A stretch of 64,000 nucleotides of DNA, taken from positions 62,001 to 126,000 of the forward strand of contig SIAJ01000005.1 of NCBI GenBank assembly GCA_009691845.1, in the 5' to 3' direction. Of the stretch, positions 37,439 through 46,134 are shown in pieces. This DNA comes from Gemmataceae bacterium. Its GTDB lineage: Bacteria; Planctomycetota; Planctomycetia; Gemmatales; Gemmataceae. The notes under the pieces were generated by a model. The model had not been told where the DNA came from, ran no database searches, and saw nothing but the letters and a program-made list of their open reading frames with translations. Positions within the stretch are counted from its first letter, which is position 1, and every line of letters begins with the position of its first letter. Both the position numbers and the translations under genes were made by a program.

Positions 37439-37621
37439 ATGTTCCGGGTCCTGCTAAAGAACACGGTTCGCTTTGTGAAAAAGGAAGATGGTCCGACGGC
37501 TGTCGAATATGCCGTGATGCTCGCGCTGATTGTTGTGGTGTGCATTGCAGCCATTACGACGCTTGGCTCGAATTCCAATGAAACGTTCGGTAACGTTTCG
37601 TTAAACACGGCCGGTAGCTGA
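37439..37621 (+). CDS. Flp/Fap-type major pilin
   Basis: A 60-residue type IVb prepilin, the normal size of Flp pilins. The basic leader (VLLKNTVRFVKKEDGPTAVE) contains the EDGPTAVEYAVM cleavage motif: processing follows the glycine, with the conserved Glu+5-Tyr+6. A single hydrophobic helix (YAVMLALIVVVCIAAITTL) and a short polar tail follow. RBS AGGAGA precedes ATG 37439. It is the structural subunit exported by the Tad machine encoded downstream, and it heads the locus ahead of its prepilin peptidase. Confidence 0.92.
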   Translation: MFRVLLKNTVRFVKKEDGPTAVEYAVMLALIVVVCIAAITTLGSNSNETFGNVSLNTAGS

Positions 37622-37709
37622 TCGATCTTCTTGCCTTTTCGAGCGAACCACCGACCGTGCTATGCAGCACGGCGCGACCCATGTCGCCAACAGGTGAGGT
37701 TCCGCTCCG

Positions 37710-38498
37710 ATGATGACGCAGACTGAGGCCGACCCCCATACGACCCCGGCCAACCCCGTTCCACCTCAAGACGATCTCGGGCTCGATCGAGCCTTTTGGA
37801 TGCAGATGGCGCGCATCCCATTCCTGGCAGTGGGCTGGGTCTTGCTCGCCGTCGTCAGCCATCTGATCTGGGCTGAAGTTGCTCCCGCTACCACGAATTA
37901 TGGCCCCGTCGTCGTCATTTGCTTCGGCATGGTGCTCGCGGCCGTGATCGATGGCTGGGCCTTCAAAGTTCCGAATTGGCTTACCCTGTCGCTCGTCGTG
38001 AGCGGTTGGGGCCTCGGAATGTTGCACTCGTTCAATGTCCACCTTGAAGGCGGCGGCGGCGGGCTGGGGATCGCTTTGCTCTGCACGGCCATCGGTTTCG
38101 CCATGTTGTTCCCGCTTCTGGCCATTGCCGGCATGGGGCAGGGCGACGTGAAAATGCTCATGGGCTTCGGCGCGTGGATTGGTGCGTACTTCGGCGGACA
38201 CGGGGATGCCGTGATGATCCTCGTTTGGGCTTTCTGCCTCGGTGTGATCGTGGGTGGCATCTTCGGTCTGGTGATCATGGTCGCTCGCCGCAAGTTCAGG
38301 AAGAACCTGAGCAACTTCCGCGAGATCGCCATGGACTTGAAAATCCTCGCCACGGTTGGGCCGAATGCTGCTGTGGAACGATCGCAATCCCGTCGTCCGG
38401 GTTGGGATCGACTACCGTACGGCATCCCGCTTTGTGTCGGCTTCCTGAGCTACCTGGCTTACCGCTACATGGAAGGCACCCTGCCGATTCCTGGCTGA
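37710..38498 (+). CDS. prepilin peptidase, TadV/CpaA type (A24)
   Basis: A 262-residue membrane aspartic peptidase with about six helices. The two catalytic aspartates are in VLAAVIDGWAFKVPNWL (~residue 77) and GMGQGDVKMLMGFGAWIG (~residue 150), the D and GxGD motifs of the A24 family. It lacks the N-terminal methylase domain of PilD, as usual for TadV. It removes the leader of Flp (and perhaps of the DUF1559 prepilins). It has extra residues at both ends, including a ~60-residue C-terminal extension with a final helix. The gene lies 88 bases after the pilin gene. Confidence 0.88.
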   Translation: MMTQTEADPHTTPANPVPPQDDLGLDRAFWMQMARIPFLAVGWVLLAVVSHLIWAEVAPATTNYGPVVVICFGMVLAAVIDGWAFKVPNWLTLSLVVSGWGLGMLHSFNVHLEGGGGGLGIALLCTAIGFAMLFPLLAIAGMGQGDVKMLMGFGAWIGAYFGGHGDAVMILVWAFCLGVIVGGIFGLVIMVARRKFRKNLSNFREIAMDLKILATVGPNAAVERSQSRRPGWDRLPYGIPLCVGFLSYLAYRYMEGTLPIPG

Positions 38499-38671
38499 AT
38501 CAGCGACTAGTCGACGCGCGAGGGGCTACCCATCAGCCCGAGGTTCACGAGGCAGCGCAGATTCCGTGCGCGGCACAGATTCGGGACAACCGGTGTATTC
38601 GCTACACCCGGCAGTCTCGCTAGACAAGGAATAATTGAAGAGCCCGTCACGGGACAACCGAAAGAAACGGC
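38499..38671. other. intergenic 5' part of the cpaB leader
   Basis: No coding sequence is evident between the peptidase gene and the riboswitch-like element. The promoter of the cpaB transcript is expected here. Small stems such as CCGGTGTATTCGCTACACCCGG (38598-38619, ACCGGTGTA/TACACCCGG-like) are present. Confidence 0.35.
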
Positions 38672-38794
38672 ATCCACGGTATATCCGGCAAAGGCAGAAG
38701 AGTGCTAAAGTTCGGTGAATAACGCAAGGTCCACGGAACCGAGGCTGCGGTTAAAATCGCAGGACCGCTGAGCCAGGCAGAGTGCCAAGTGGCC
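38672..38794 (+). promoter_or_regulatory. candidate class I cyclic-di-GMP (GEMM) riboswitch
   Basis: Seen in order: CCACGG (38674-38679), GGCAAAGGC, then AACGCAAGGTCCACGG, and a 3' part AGCCAGGCAGAGTGCCAAGTGG. Pairings that fit the GEMM-I scheme are an outer stem CCAC/GTGG (38674-38677 with 38789-38792), GGC before AAA with GTC after CGCAAG, a stem CTGCG/CGCAG with an 8-base loop, and a 3' hairpin GGCA-GAG-TGCC followed by AA. GEMM-I consensus words GGCAAA and ACGCAAAGCC are matched with a few substitutions. No GNRA tetraloop/receptor pair could be assigned with certainty. It stands ~180 bases before cpaB. Confidence 0.45.
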
Positions 38795-38973
38795 CCTCAG
38801 ACCTCAGGGCGGGTAGTGCAGGATGGCGAGTCTCGTCCAGGCAGGAGATGCCTGGGGTACGTTTTGGAAGTCCAAGGAGGGCACGAGGCGTGCGCGGCAC
38901 GTCCTCGAGAGGACCCACTGGCGCAGGCCGGTGCGGTGGAAACGGACCGGCGACACAACCTGGGATTGCAGCC
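38795..38973. other. hairpin-rich leader between riboswitch candidate and cpaB
   Basis: This contains several stems: CAGGCA-GGAGA-TGCCTG (38839-38855 region) and GTCCTC-GA-GAGGAC (38901-38914 region). They could form an expression platform. An in-frame extension of cpaB to 38782 exists but its composition looks non-coding. Confidence 0.35.
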
Positions 38974-40404
38974 ATGAAACAGAAAACTCTGGCCATGCTT
39001 GGCGTGGCGGTGGGGTGTGGGTTGGTCGCCGCCGTGGCGGTTGCCAAACTCGGTGCGGGCGGCTCCAAGGGACCGGACACTACGAAGGTTCTGGTGGCCA
39101 AAAAGGATCTTCCGCTTCAAACGAAGCTGGATGAGACGGATCTAGAGAACCTTCTCACGTGGGCGGACATGCCAAAGAGTTTCGTGCCGCCCGATGCAGT
39201 GAAAGACATCGAGCAGGTCAAAGGCAAGAGCCTGACCCGCACATTGAAGATGGGAAACCCCTTGTCGATCACCGACATCGGGAAACCGGTCAACCTGGAT
39301 TTGCCCGATGGGTGCGAGGCCATGACGGTCAAGTTGACCCAGGCGGGTGCGGTCAACGGGTTCGCCAAGCCCGGATCGCGCGTCGACATCATGTACATGG
39401 AAAAGACGACCGCCGGGAAGGCCCGCGCCGCCATTATCCTGAAGCACATGTTGGTCCTCGCAGTCAACATCATCAACGAGAACAACGAAAAGACGGGGCC
39501 GGCCATTCCGCAGGTCGAATCGGTCACGCTGGCGGTGAATAAGAATCAGGCCACGAGGTTGGTGTTCGCCCAGGAGAAAGGGACGATCACGCTGCTGTTG
39601 ACGGGAACCAGTACGGAGGAAGCGGCCAAGAAGGTGAATGAAGGGGCGATCGGTTGGGTCACGGATCCATTCGATACGAGCGTTCCTCCGCCAAAGGCCG
39701 AGGTCGCCTCGACCCCCAGCCTGGACAAGATGGTTGTGGCAAAGAAAGAGGTCCCGCTGAACACCTTGATTAATGCCGACAACCTGGCCGAGTTCTTCAC
39801 AACGGCAAATGTTGAACAAGCGCCGGAAGGTGTGATTCAGAATCCGGACGACCTGAGGGGCAGGTACTTCATTAAAGCCGTCGAGAAGGGCACGATCGTG
39901 TACAAGAGCCTGACTGGCAGCAAGCCTGTGGAAGTGGCTGCTCCGGTGGCCGTCCAGAAGTTCGAAAAGATGGTCCAGGTGAAAAAGGCCATCCCGTTGA
40001 ACACCTTGATGCATGCCGACAACCTGGCCGAGTTCTTCGAGACCACGGACGTGAAACAAGCGCCGGAAGGTGTGATTCAGAATCCGGACGACCTGAGGGG
40101 CAGGTACTTCATTAAAGCCGTCGAGAAGGGCACGATCGTGTACAAGAGCCTGACTGACAGCAAGCCCGTGGAAGTAAAAGTCCCGGATAAGACTCCCGTG
40201 GCTGTGGAAAAGCCGAAGTATCCGCGCTACGAGCAGATCATTCAAACGGGCGGTATGACTCAGCGCGTGACCTGGATGGAAGTGAGCCCAAAGAACTGGA
40301 AGAGTTTTGACTCCGCAAAGGCGGCTGACGAATACAAGCCCGAGGCGGAAACCCCGAAGGGGGACGTGCCAAAGGTGGTGTCTGAATCGGAAGTGAGCCG
40401 CTAG
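38974..40404 (+). CDS. cpaB: CpaB/RcpC pilus assembly protein with duplicated C-terminal module
   Basis: A 476-residue protein anchored by an N-terminal helix (LAMLGVAVGCGLVAAVAVAK). A SAF-like domain (residues ~40-110, VLVAKKDLPLQTKLDETDLE) and the CpaB core (VNLDLPDGCEAMTVKLTQAG, PGSRVDIMYME) follow. CpaB supports secretin assembly in Tad systems. Unusually, residues ~250-329 and ~330-409 are two near-identical 80-residue units (KKEVPLNTLINADNLAEFF / KKAIPLNTLMHADNLAEFF), encoded by an exact 240-base tandem repeat (39721-39960 and 39961-40200). Each unit again looks SAF-like. Start ATG 38974 was chosen for the signal anchor. Confidence 0.88.
   Translation: MKQKTLAMLGVAVGCGLVAAVAVAKLGAGGSKGPDTTKVLVAKKDLPLQTKLDETDLENLLTWADMPKSFVPPDAVKDIEQVKGKSLTRTLKMGNPLSITDIGKPVNLDLPDGCEAMTVKLTQAGAVNGFAKPGSRVDIMYMEKTTAGKARAAIILKHMLVLAVNIINENNEKTGPAIPQVESVTLAVNKNQATRLVFAQEKGTITLLLTGTSTEEAAKKVNEGAIGWVTDPFDTSVPPPKAEVASTPSLDKMVVAKKEVPLNTLINADNLAEFFTTANVEQAPEGVIQNPDDLRGRYFIKAVEKGTIVYKSLTGSKPVEVAAPVAVQKFEKMVQVKKAIPLNTLMHADNLAEFFETTDVKQAPEGVIQNPDDLRGRYFIKAVEKGTIVYKSLTDSKPVEVKVPDKTPVAVEKPKYPRYEQIIQTGGMTQRVTWMEVSPKNWKSFDSAKAADEYKPEAETPKGDVPKVVSESEVSR
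39721..40200 (+). repeat. 240-base in-frame tandem duplication within cpaB
   Basis: Units 39721-39960 and 39961-40200 have the same length with no gaps. From 39817 to ~39915 and 40057 to ~40155 the bases are identical, including CAAGCGCCGGAAGGTGTGAT. The first ~95 bases of the units are more diverged. Confidence 0.95.
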
Positions 40405-40519
40405 CGGAGCGAGCGGACGACTTCCGAAGTTTCGATTGTTGACCGCACGGTGGACAGTCCAGGTCAAGCCCGACCCAGACCGCCTTGCCACAACTGCCCT
40501 AGACAGGAGAGGTGATAGG

Positions 40520-42223
40520 ATGCACCCGATGAAATTAGCCCGATTGTGGGCCTTGGCGGGCCTCCTGGCAGTGGGCCTGGCAGTCCTGGCCGATCGACCA
40601 GCGGCTGCCCAGGACCCGAAGTCGGCCCCCATGGCGACTCCGGATCGAACCAACGCTGTGACCGTGACCATCGGTGGTCAGGTCCGCTTCCAGATGAAAT
40701 CGAAGAAGCGGATCAAGGAAGCCTTCAACGAAAACGAACGCGTGGTGCGGGTCCTGGCGGATGCCACCGATCCGGCAACGCTGATCCTGATCGGACAAGC
40801 TGCTGGCACGAGCAGGCTGGAACTCACGGACATCGACGGGGCCAAGGAAAGTTACCTGATCGTCGTTCAGCGCGACGTGGAAATGCTGCGGAACCTGATC
40901 CGCAAGACGCTTCCCGAGTCGAAGATCGAGATCACCCCGATCGGAGACTCCGGGACCAACATTATCCTGTCCGGATATGTGACCAAGGAAGATGATCGCG
41001 AGTCGGCCCGACTCCTCGCCGAGGCCTTGGGACTTCGCGTTGCGGTGAACTCGGTTGGGGTTGGCGGCGGCGGTAACGTTCCGCACGTTCAACTTGATGT
41101 GACGTTGGCGAAAGTGGACCGCACGCGGGCGCGCAGCCGCGGGGCCAACTGGATCATCAACGGCGTTGATGCATCCGTCGGCAGTCTGCTAGGCGGCCTG
41201 ACCGGCCTCCAGCCAGGGGCCGTAGCACCGGCGGCCATCGCCGGCGTCGGCGCGATTCCGACACCCGCCACGGTCAGCCCGGGCGGATTGACCAACATCG
41301 TGGCCGGGTACGCTCCGGCGCAGATTCAGCTCCTGCTGGCGGCACTCAAGACCGAAGGCCTGGCGAAGCTGGTGGCTGCTCCGACCATCGTGGCGCAGAG
41401 CGGTGAAAGAGCTACCCTGAAGGTTGGCGGATCTGTTCCGGTCATCGGCATACAGTCGGGTGTCGGTGGCCCGGGCGTCGAGTACAAGGAAATTGGTACA
41501 GATATCGTCTTTACTCCGATCGTGTACGGGAATGGAAAGATTCATCTCACGGTCGAGCCACGCGTACGGGCGGTGAACCGAGCGGGGGCTGCCCTGGTGA
41601 CAACATTCGGTACGTCGCCTGCATTTGATGACATTTCGATGAAAACCCAGGTGATTGTGGAACCAGGCCAGACAATTGCAATCGGTGGCTTGATCCAGAC
41701 GATTCAGTCCGCGAGTGTGGCGAAGATTCCGCACCTTGGCGACATCCCGTTCATCGGGGCGCTGTTCAGCTATGCGACCCAGGAGGAGCAAGAGACGGAA
41801 CTGGTGATCCTGCTCACGCCGCGATTGGTGGACCCAGCCGATAGCAACCAAATGCCCAAGGCTTTGCCTGGCTCGGAAACTCGGAAGCCGGATGATTTCG
41901 AGTTTTATCTGGAAACGGTGCTGGAAGCCCCGCGTGGCCCACGGCAGATCTGGGATGGGCATCGCTACATCCCGGCCTGGAAGGCTGGCCCATCCGCCGC
42001 GATCTACCCTTGCCCGGGTGGAAGCTCCGTTGGTGCGACGACGACGGAAGGCTGCCCGGTTGGCAAGTCCGTCACGCCGGCTGGGGCTTCTGGCAAGACG
42101 GCACCCCCTTCCGCATTACCACCAGGGAAGTACGAACCATCGGCCGCCCGAGACATGGATCCGCCCTCGGCCCTGATCACTCCGGAACCCGGTCGAACAA
42201 CGGTCGAGCTACCGCAGAAGTAG
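40520..42223 (+). CDS. cpaC: Tad secretin CpaC/RcpA
   Basis: A 567-residue outer-membrane secretin. ATG 40520 follows RBS AGGAGAGGTG and gives a signal peptide (LWALAGLLAVGLAVLADRPA, then AAA). Residues ~40-140 are the pilus/BON-like N-domain. The GYVTKEDDRESARLLAEALG segment is typical. The secretin core includes ALKTEGLAKLVAAPTIVAQS, GERATLKVGGSVPV, and VEPGQTIAIGGLIQ...IPHLGDIPFIGALFS..QEEETELVILLTPRLV. The ring forms the channel for the Flp pilus. A proline/glycine-rich ~90-residue tail extends beyond the usual end. Next gene: cpaE-like. Confidence 0.93.
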   Translation: MHPMKLARLWALAGLLAVGLAVLADRPAAAQDPKSAPMATPDRTNAVTVTIGGQVRFQMKSKKRIKEAFNENERVVRVLADATDPATLILIGQAAGTSRLELTDIDGAKESYLIVVQRDVEMLRNLIRKTLPESKIEITPIGDSGTNIILSGYVTKEDDRESARLLAEALGLRVAVNSVGVGGGGNVPHVQLDVTLAKVDRTRARSRGANWIINGVDASVGSLLGGLTGLQPGAVAPAAIAGVGAIPTPATVSPGGLTNIVAGYAPAQIQLLLAALKTEGLAKLVAAPTIVAQSGERATLKVGGSVPVIGIQSGVGGPGVEYKEIGTDIVFTPIVYGNGKIHLTVEPRVRAVNRAGAALVTTFGTSPAFDDISMKTQVIVEPGQTIAIGGLIQTIQSASVAKIPHLGDIPFIGALFSYATQEEQETELVILLTPRLVDPADSNQMPKALPGSETRKPDDFEFYLETVLEAPRGPRQIWDGHRYIPAWKAGPSAAIYPCPGGSSVGATTTEGCPVGKSVTPAGASGKTAPPSALPPGKYEPSAARDMDPPSALITPEPGRTTVELPQK

Positions 42224-42235
42224 TGATGGAAGTGG

Positions 42236-42301
42236 GATGAATGATGAGTGACTACAACGAGTCCCGTTTGTGAATTCATCGTTCATCACTCATTATTCAT
42301 C
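42236..42301. repeat. spacer hairpin cpaC/cpaE
   Basis: GATGAATGATGAGTGA (42236-42251) and TCACTCATTATTCATC (42286-42301) pair with a single mismatch. It consists of iterated ATGA/TCAT words. Confidence 0.7.
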
Positions 42302-42319
42302 GCTTCGGAGAGGTGTGAG

Positions 42320-43528
42320 ATGCATCGTATCGCCATTGTCGACCCGAACGAAGCCAGCCGCGAGTCCTTACGGACCATGCTGCTTGGGGTGGACTTTGTC
42401 TGGCTTGAGGCTGAGTGTGCACGATACGAGTACTTCTTTGACGTGATTCAGCAATCATCGCCCGATTTGGTCGTTGTTTCGCTGGACGGAGATAAGCCCA
42501 AATCGCTCGGGGTGGTGGGCCATCTGGCAGCCGCATACCCCGCGATGCCCATCATCACGGTAAGTTCGGACAGTCAGGCCCTGCTACAATCACTCTCACG
42601 CGGTGCCAAGCATTTTTTGACCAGTCCAGTCACCCTGGAGGATTTGGTCAGTGCGTTGCGACGATCGCTGAACGAAATACCGACCGCCGCGACCGACCGG
42701 GCCGGAGCGAGTACCCCAGTCGTCCCAAAAGCGGAGGCACAGATCATCAGCATTCTAGGCTCGCGCGGAGGCGTGGGCTGCACGAGTATTGCCGTGAATC
42801 TCGCGGCTACCCTGGCAAGTTGGCCTGAAAACGCGGTGGCGTTGATCGACCTCGATCTGGCAATGGGCGATGCCGACATCGCACTCGAACTTCCGGACAA
42901 CGACAACATTAGCTTGGCAGACCTGGCACGGAACATCGAACGACTCGACATGAACTACCTGAAGCGGGCGCTGGTGAAGCACCCGGATACGGGCATCTCG
43001 ATTTTGAGGCATCCCCTCGAAATTCACGAAATTGGCGGAATTGGCGAAGGTCACGTGGAACGCATTCTAAACTTGCTCAAGATCAGTTACACCCACCTGA
43101 TCCTGGATTTGAGTAAAGCGTTACAGCCAACGGACTTAATGTCATTGAGGATGAGCAACCTGATTTTATTGGTGGCCCAACTGGAACTGAGCAGTCTCCG
43201 AAATGTGGTTCGGCTGATCCACAGCCTGAGCATGGAGGGGGACATGGGCGACAGAATTCGGGTCGTGATCAATCGGACCGGTTCGGAAATGACGGATGAA
43301 GGAATCACGGCGAAGAAGGCGGAGGAGGTCATTGGCAAGCCGATCTTCTGGCAGATGCCCAATGACGCCAAGGCGATGATCGGATCGAGAGTGGCGGGTC
43401 AGCCGCTGATCAAATTCGCTCCGAAATCGCGTGCTCATCAGAGCTTGATCGGACTGGCCCAGGCGATCACGGGGAAGTCCCCCGCCTCCGAGGGTCCCGC
43501 CAAGAAGCGGGGATGGTTTGGAGGATGA
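42320..43528 (+). CDS. cpaE: CpaE/TadZ-like pilus localisation ATPase
   Basis: A 402-residue protein from ATG 42320 (RBS GGAGAGG). Residues 1-115 form a receiver-like domain (MHRIAIVDPNEASRESLRTM, with VVVSLDGD at the phospho-site position and FLTSPVT where KP is normal), so it is probably not phosphorylated. Residues ~150-390 form a MinD/ParA ATPase with LGSRGGVGCTSIAVNLAATL as Walker A: the signature lysine of KGG is arginine and GK is GC. VALIDLDLAMGDADIALEL follows. This fits CpaE/TadZ proteins, which position the Tad complex at the pole and often have altered ATPase sites. Confidence 0.9.
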   Translation: MHRIAIVDPNEASRESLRTMLLGVDFVWLEAECARYEYFFDVIQQSSPDLVVVSLDGDKPKSLGVVGHLAAAYPAMPIITVSSDSQALLQSLSRGAKHFLTSPVTLEDLVSALRRSLNEIPTAATDRAGASTPVVPKAEAQIISILGSRGGVGCTSIAVNLAATLASWPENAVALIDLDLAMGDADIALELPDNDNISLADLARNIERLDMNYLKRALVKHPDTGISILRHPLEIHEIGGIGEGHVERILNLLKISYTHLILDLSKALQPTDLMSLRMSNLILLVAQLELSSLRNVVRLIHSLSMEGDMGDRIRVVINRTGSEMTDEGITAKKAEEVIGKPIFWQMPNDAKAMIGSRVAGQPLIKFAPKSRAHQSLIGLAQAITGKSPASEGPAKKRGWFGG

Positions 43529-43533
43529 AACAG

Positions 43534-43583
43534 CGATGAACGCTGAACGATGAATTCTCTTGATTCATCATTCTTCGCTCATC
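43534..43583. repeat. spacer hairpin cpaE/cpaF
   Basis: GATGAAT (43549-43555) and ATTCATC (43563-43569), extended outward by GATGA/TCATC words. Same vocabulary as the hairpin at 42236. Confidence 0.6.
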
Positions 43584-43614
43584 ACTCCCAAGACACGCAA
43601 CATCGAGTGAAATT

Positions 43615-44985
43615 ATGTCACGCCTCCAGCAAGGTTTATCGAAGTTGAACAGCATGAACGGGGCGAGCATGCGCGGTATGACGACCGCGGGGACTACAGC
43701 CGCCGGTACGAAGAATTTCGAGGAGCTGAAGAAGCAGATTCATTCGCGCCTGGTCGAACGCCTCGACTTCACGCGCGTGAAGGACCTGAACTCGGACGCC
43801 CTGCAGCGCGATATTCGTCGGGTGATCGAGCACCTGTGCGACACGGAAAATCCGCTTCTCAATCGCATGGAGCGCGAGAAGCTGATCGAGGAAGTTCTCG
43901 ATGAAACCCTTGGGTTCGGCCCTCTGGAGCCGCTCCTGAAGGATCCGACGATCTCTGACATCTTGGTCAATGGGCCGAAGAAGGTCTACATCGAGCGCCG
44001 TGGCAAGCTCGAAAAGACCGACGTGGTCTTCCGCGACAACGATCATCTGTTGCAAATCATCGATCGTATCGTGTCCAAGGTCGGCCGACGCGTGGACGAG
44101 ACCAGCCCGCTGTGCGACGCTCGTCTCCCGGACGGCTCGCGTGTGAATGCGGTCATTAACCCGATCGCTCTCGACGGAGCCAGCCTGAGCATTCGTCGCT
44201 TCGGTGCGACACCGTTGAAGCTGGACGACTTGTTGAATTACAAGGCGCTCAGCCCCGAAATGGCCATGCTTCTCGAGGCCTGCATCAAGGCCCGGCTGAA
44301 CGTGGTCATCAGCGGCGGTACGGGATCGGGAAAAACGACCTTGTTGAACACAATGTCCTCGTTCATCCCGGCGGACGAGCGCATCGTGACGATCGAAGAT
44401 GCAGCCGAGTTGCTGTTGCAGCAGGATCACGTGGTCCGGCTCGAAACGCGTCCGCCGAACATCGAAAACAAGGGCGCGATTACAACGCGCGACCTGGTTC
44501 GCAACGCTCTGCGAATGCGTCCGGAACGCATCATCATCGGCGAGTGTCGCGGTGGTGAAACGCTGGACATGCTCCAGGCCATGAATACCGGCCACAGTGG
44601 CTCGATGACGACGCTTCACGCCAACAGTGTTCGCGATGCCATGAGCCGGCTGGAAACGATGATCATGATGGCCGGCTTCGAGTTACCGATCAAGGCCATG
44701 CGGCAACAGATTGCCTCGGCCGTGGACCTGGTGATCCAGGTGAACCGCTTGCAAGGCGGGCCACGAAAGATCACGGGCATCACCGAAGTCATGAACATGG
44801 AGCAGGACGTAATCATCATGCAGGAGATCTTCCGGTTCCGGCAACTGGGGGTCGATCAAAACGGCCGGGCCTTCGGCCAATTCGAGGCAACCGGGGTTCG
44901 CCCAACGTTCGTGAACCGGTTGGAGACCAAGGGCGTGAAATTACCTTCGAACATGTTCACGGAACGTGTTCTCATGCGCGATTAA
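43615..44985 (+). CDS. cpaF: Tad secretion ATPase CpaF/TadA
   Basis: A 456-residue hexameric ATPase of the type II/IV secretion family that powers Flp pilus extension. Seen: N-terminal domain with [20 protein letters not shown] (~residues 101-120), Walker [14 protein letters not shown] (233-245), Asp box and Walker [11 protein letters not shown] and [20 protein letters not shown], and His box [12 protein letters not shown]. Length is normal for CpaF without an FHA domain. It lies between cpaE and tadB, all read together, with short hairpin-bearing spacers. Confidence 0.95.
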   Translation: MSRLQQGLSKLNSMNGASMRGMTTAGTTAAGTKNFEELKKQIHSRLVERLDFTRVKDLNSDALQRDIRRVIEHLCDTENPLLNRMEREKLIEEVLDETLGFGPLEPLLKDPTISDILVNGPKKVYIERRGKLEKTDVVFRDNDHLLQIIDRIVSKVGRRVDETSPLCDARLPDGSRVNAVINPIALDGASLSIRRFGATPLKLDDLLNYKALSPEMAMLLEACIKARLNVVISGGTGSGKTTLLNTMSSFIPADERIVTIEDAAELLLQQDHVVRLETRPPNIENKGAITTRDLVRNALRMRPERIIIGECRGGETLDMLQAMNTGHSGSMTTLHANSVRDAMSRLETMIMMAGFELPIKAMRQQIASAVDLVIQVNRLQGGPRKITGITEVMNMEQDVIIMQEIFRFRQLGVDQNGRAFGQFEATGVRPTFVNRLETKGVKLPSNMFTERVLMRD

Positions 44986-44992
44986 GCCCTGG

Positions 44993-45051
44993 TCCTCAGT
45001 CCGCAGTCGGCTGAGGATCGAAAACTGAGGACTGGAGACTTGCGACTGCGG
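44993..45051. repeat. spacer hairpin cpaF/tadB
   Basis: GTCCTCAG (44993-45000) pairs with CTGAGGAC (45025-45032), and CCGCAGTCG (45001-45009) pairs with CGACTGCGG (45043-45051). The pairings are interleaved, so the two stems are alternatives or a pseudoknot. Confidence 0.6.
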
Positions 45052-45071
45052 ATTCAACCCGAGTAAGCACC

Positions 45072-46037
45072 ATGACCGCAATCTTGTTGGCTCTCTTTGT
45101 CTTCGTCGGAGTCACGGGCCTCGTAGGGGCAGTTTCGTTTCTCGTGTTCCGCGGCGGCAGCAGCGGGCGAAACTTGGAGCGGCTCGACGCGATCGTTGGT
45201 CGAAGTGTCAAGTCCAAGGACCTGTCCACGGACCTGATGATCAAGCAGGCGTTGCAGGACGTGGGCCGGCAGAATTTGCTCGAAAAATTGACACCTGAAT
45301 TCTTCAAGGTGTCAAAAATGTTCGAGCAGGCCGACGTGCAGATGAGGCCAAGCGTTCTCTTCGGTGTCGCCATTGGTTTCGCGTTCATCGGTGGGATGAT
45401 CAGCACGCTGTTGGTGAACGTGTACGTTGCTCCCGTGGGAGCCGGGCTGTTGTTCTCCTTGCCGTTCGTGTGGCTCTGGTGGAAGCGGAATGCTCGACTC
45501 AAGAAGTTCGCTGCGCAGTTGCCGGAAGCGATGGAGTTGGTTGCACGTGCTTTGCGTGCCGGCCACTCGCTGGCGGCCGGCTTGCATGTCGTGGCCGGGG
45601 AATCGCCGGAGCCGGTTTCCAGGGAGTTTGGCCGAGTGTACGAGGAGCAGAACCTGGGTGTTAGCCTGGAAGACGCTCTGGGTCACATGTGCGATCGGGT
45701 GCCCAACCTGGATCTGCGGTTTTTCGTGACCAGCGTGAACATTCAGCGACAAACGGGTGGCGATCTCGCGGAGATCCTGGATCGTATTGGCCACATCATC
45801 CGCGAGCGTTTCAAGATCTTGGGCCAGGTGAAGGCCCTGACGGCGGAAGGACGGCTCTCTGGCGTGGTACTGATTGCCATGCCGATCGGCCTGTTCCTGA
45901 TGATGTTGCACATGAAGCCGGACTATGTGTCGGTCCTGTGGACCGATCCGATGGGTGTAAAAATGAGCATCGGAGCGATCATCCTGATGCTAATTGGTTC
46001 ATACGCGATCAAGAAGATTGTCGATATTAAGGTTTAG
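45072..46037 (+). CDS. tadB: Tad inner-membrane platform protein TadB
   Basis: A 321-residue membrane protein with an N-terminal helix (AILLALFVFVGVTGLVGAVS), two central helices around residues 93-138 and a C-terminal pair. The type II secretion F domain is at ~residues 150-280: LPEAMELVARALRAGHSLAA, then RVPNLDLRFFVTSVNIQRQT and GGDLAEILDRIGHIIRERFK. These are the conserved GxSLxxAL and QxxTGGxLxxxL words of the GspF/TadB family. It forms the assembly platform with TadC, next downstream. Confidence 0.93.
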   Translation: MTAILLALFVFVGVTGLVGAVSFLVFRGGSSGRNLERLDAIVGRSVKSKDLSTDLMIKQALQDVGRQNLLEKLTPEFFKVSKMFEQADVQMRPSVLFGVAIGFAFIGGMISTLLVNVYVAPVGAGLLFSLPFVWLWWKRNARLKKFAAQLPEAMELVARALRAGHSLAAGLHVVAGESPEPVSREFGRVYEEQNLGVSLEDALGHMCDRVPNLDLRFFVTSVNIQRQTGGDLAEILDRIGHIIRERFKILGQVKALTAEGRLSGVVLIAMPIGLFLMMLHMKPDYVSVLWTDPMGVKMSIGAIILMLIGSYAIKKIVDIKV

Positions 46038-46059
46038 GCGAGTCGAGCGTCTGCCGTTC

Positions 46060-46105
46060 TCAGTCCCCCGTCTGAGCATGGCCGAGGCGGATCACTGGGG
46101 ACTGA
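46060..46105. repeat. spacer hairpin tadB/tadC
   Basis: TCAGTCCCC (46060-46068) and GGGGACTGA (46097-46105) are perfect complements, located between the two platform genes. Confidence 0.6.
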
Positions 46106-46134
46106 AGGACGAAAGACTCCACACGAGAAACATC

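Noticed and set aside
38510-38973. RNase P RNA or tmRNA in the long cpaB leader
   Set aside because: The diagnostic GAGGAAAGTCC-type P4 segment and the tmRNA tRNA-like ends are absent on both strands.
39142-40671. 509-codon open frame antisense to cpaB
   Set aside because: It is the mirror of a real, well-identified gene in GC-rich DNA. Its translation is His/Arg-rich with no domain, and it repeats the cpaB duplication in mirror.
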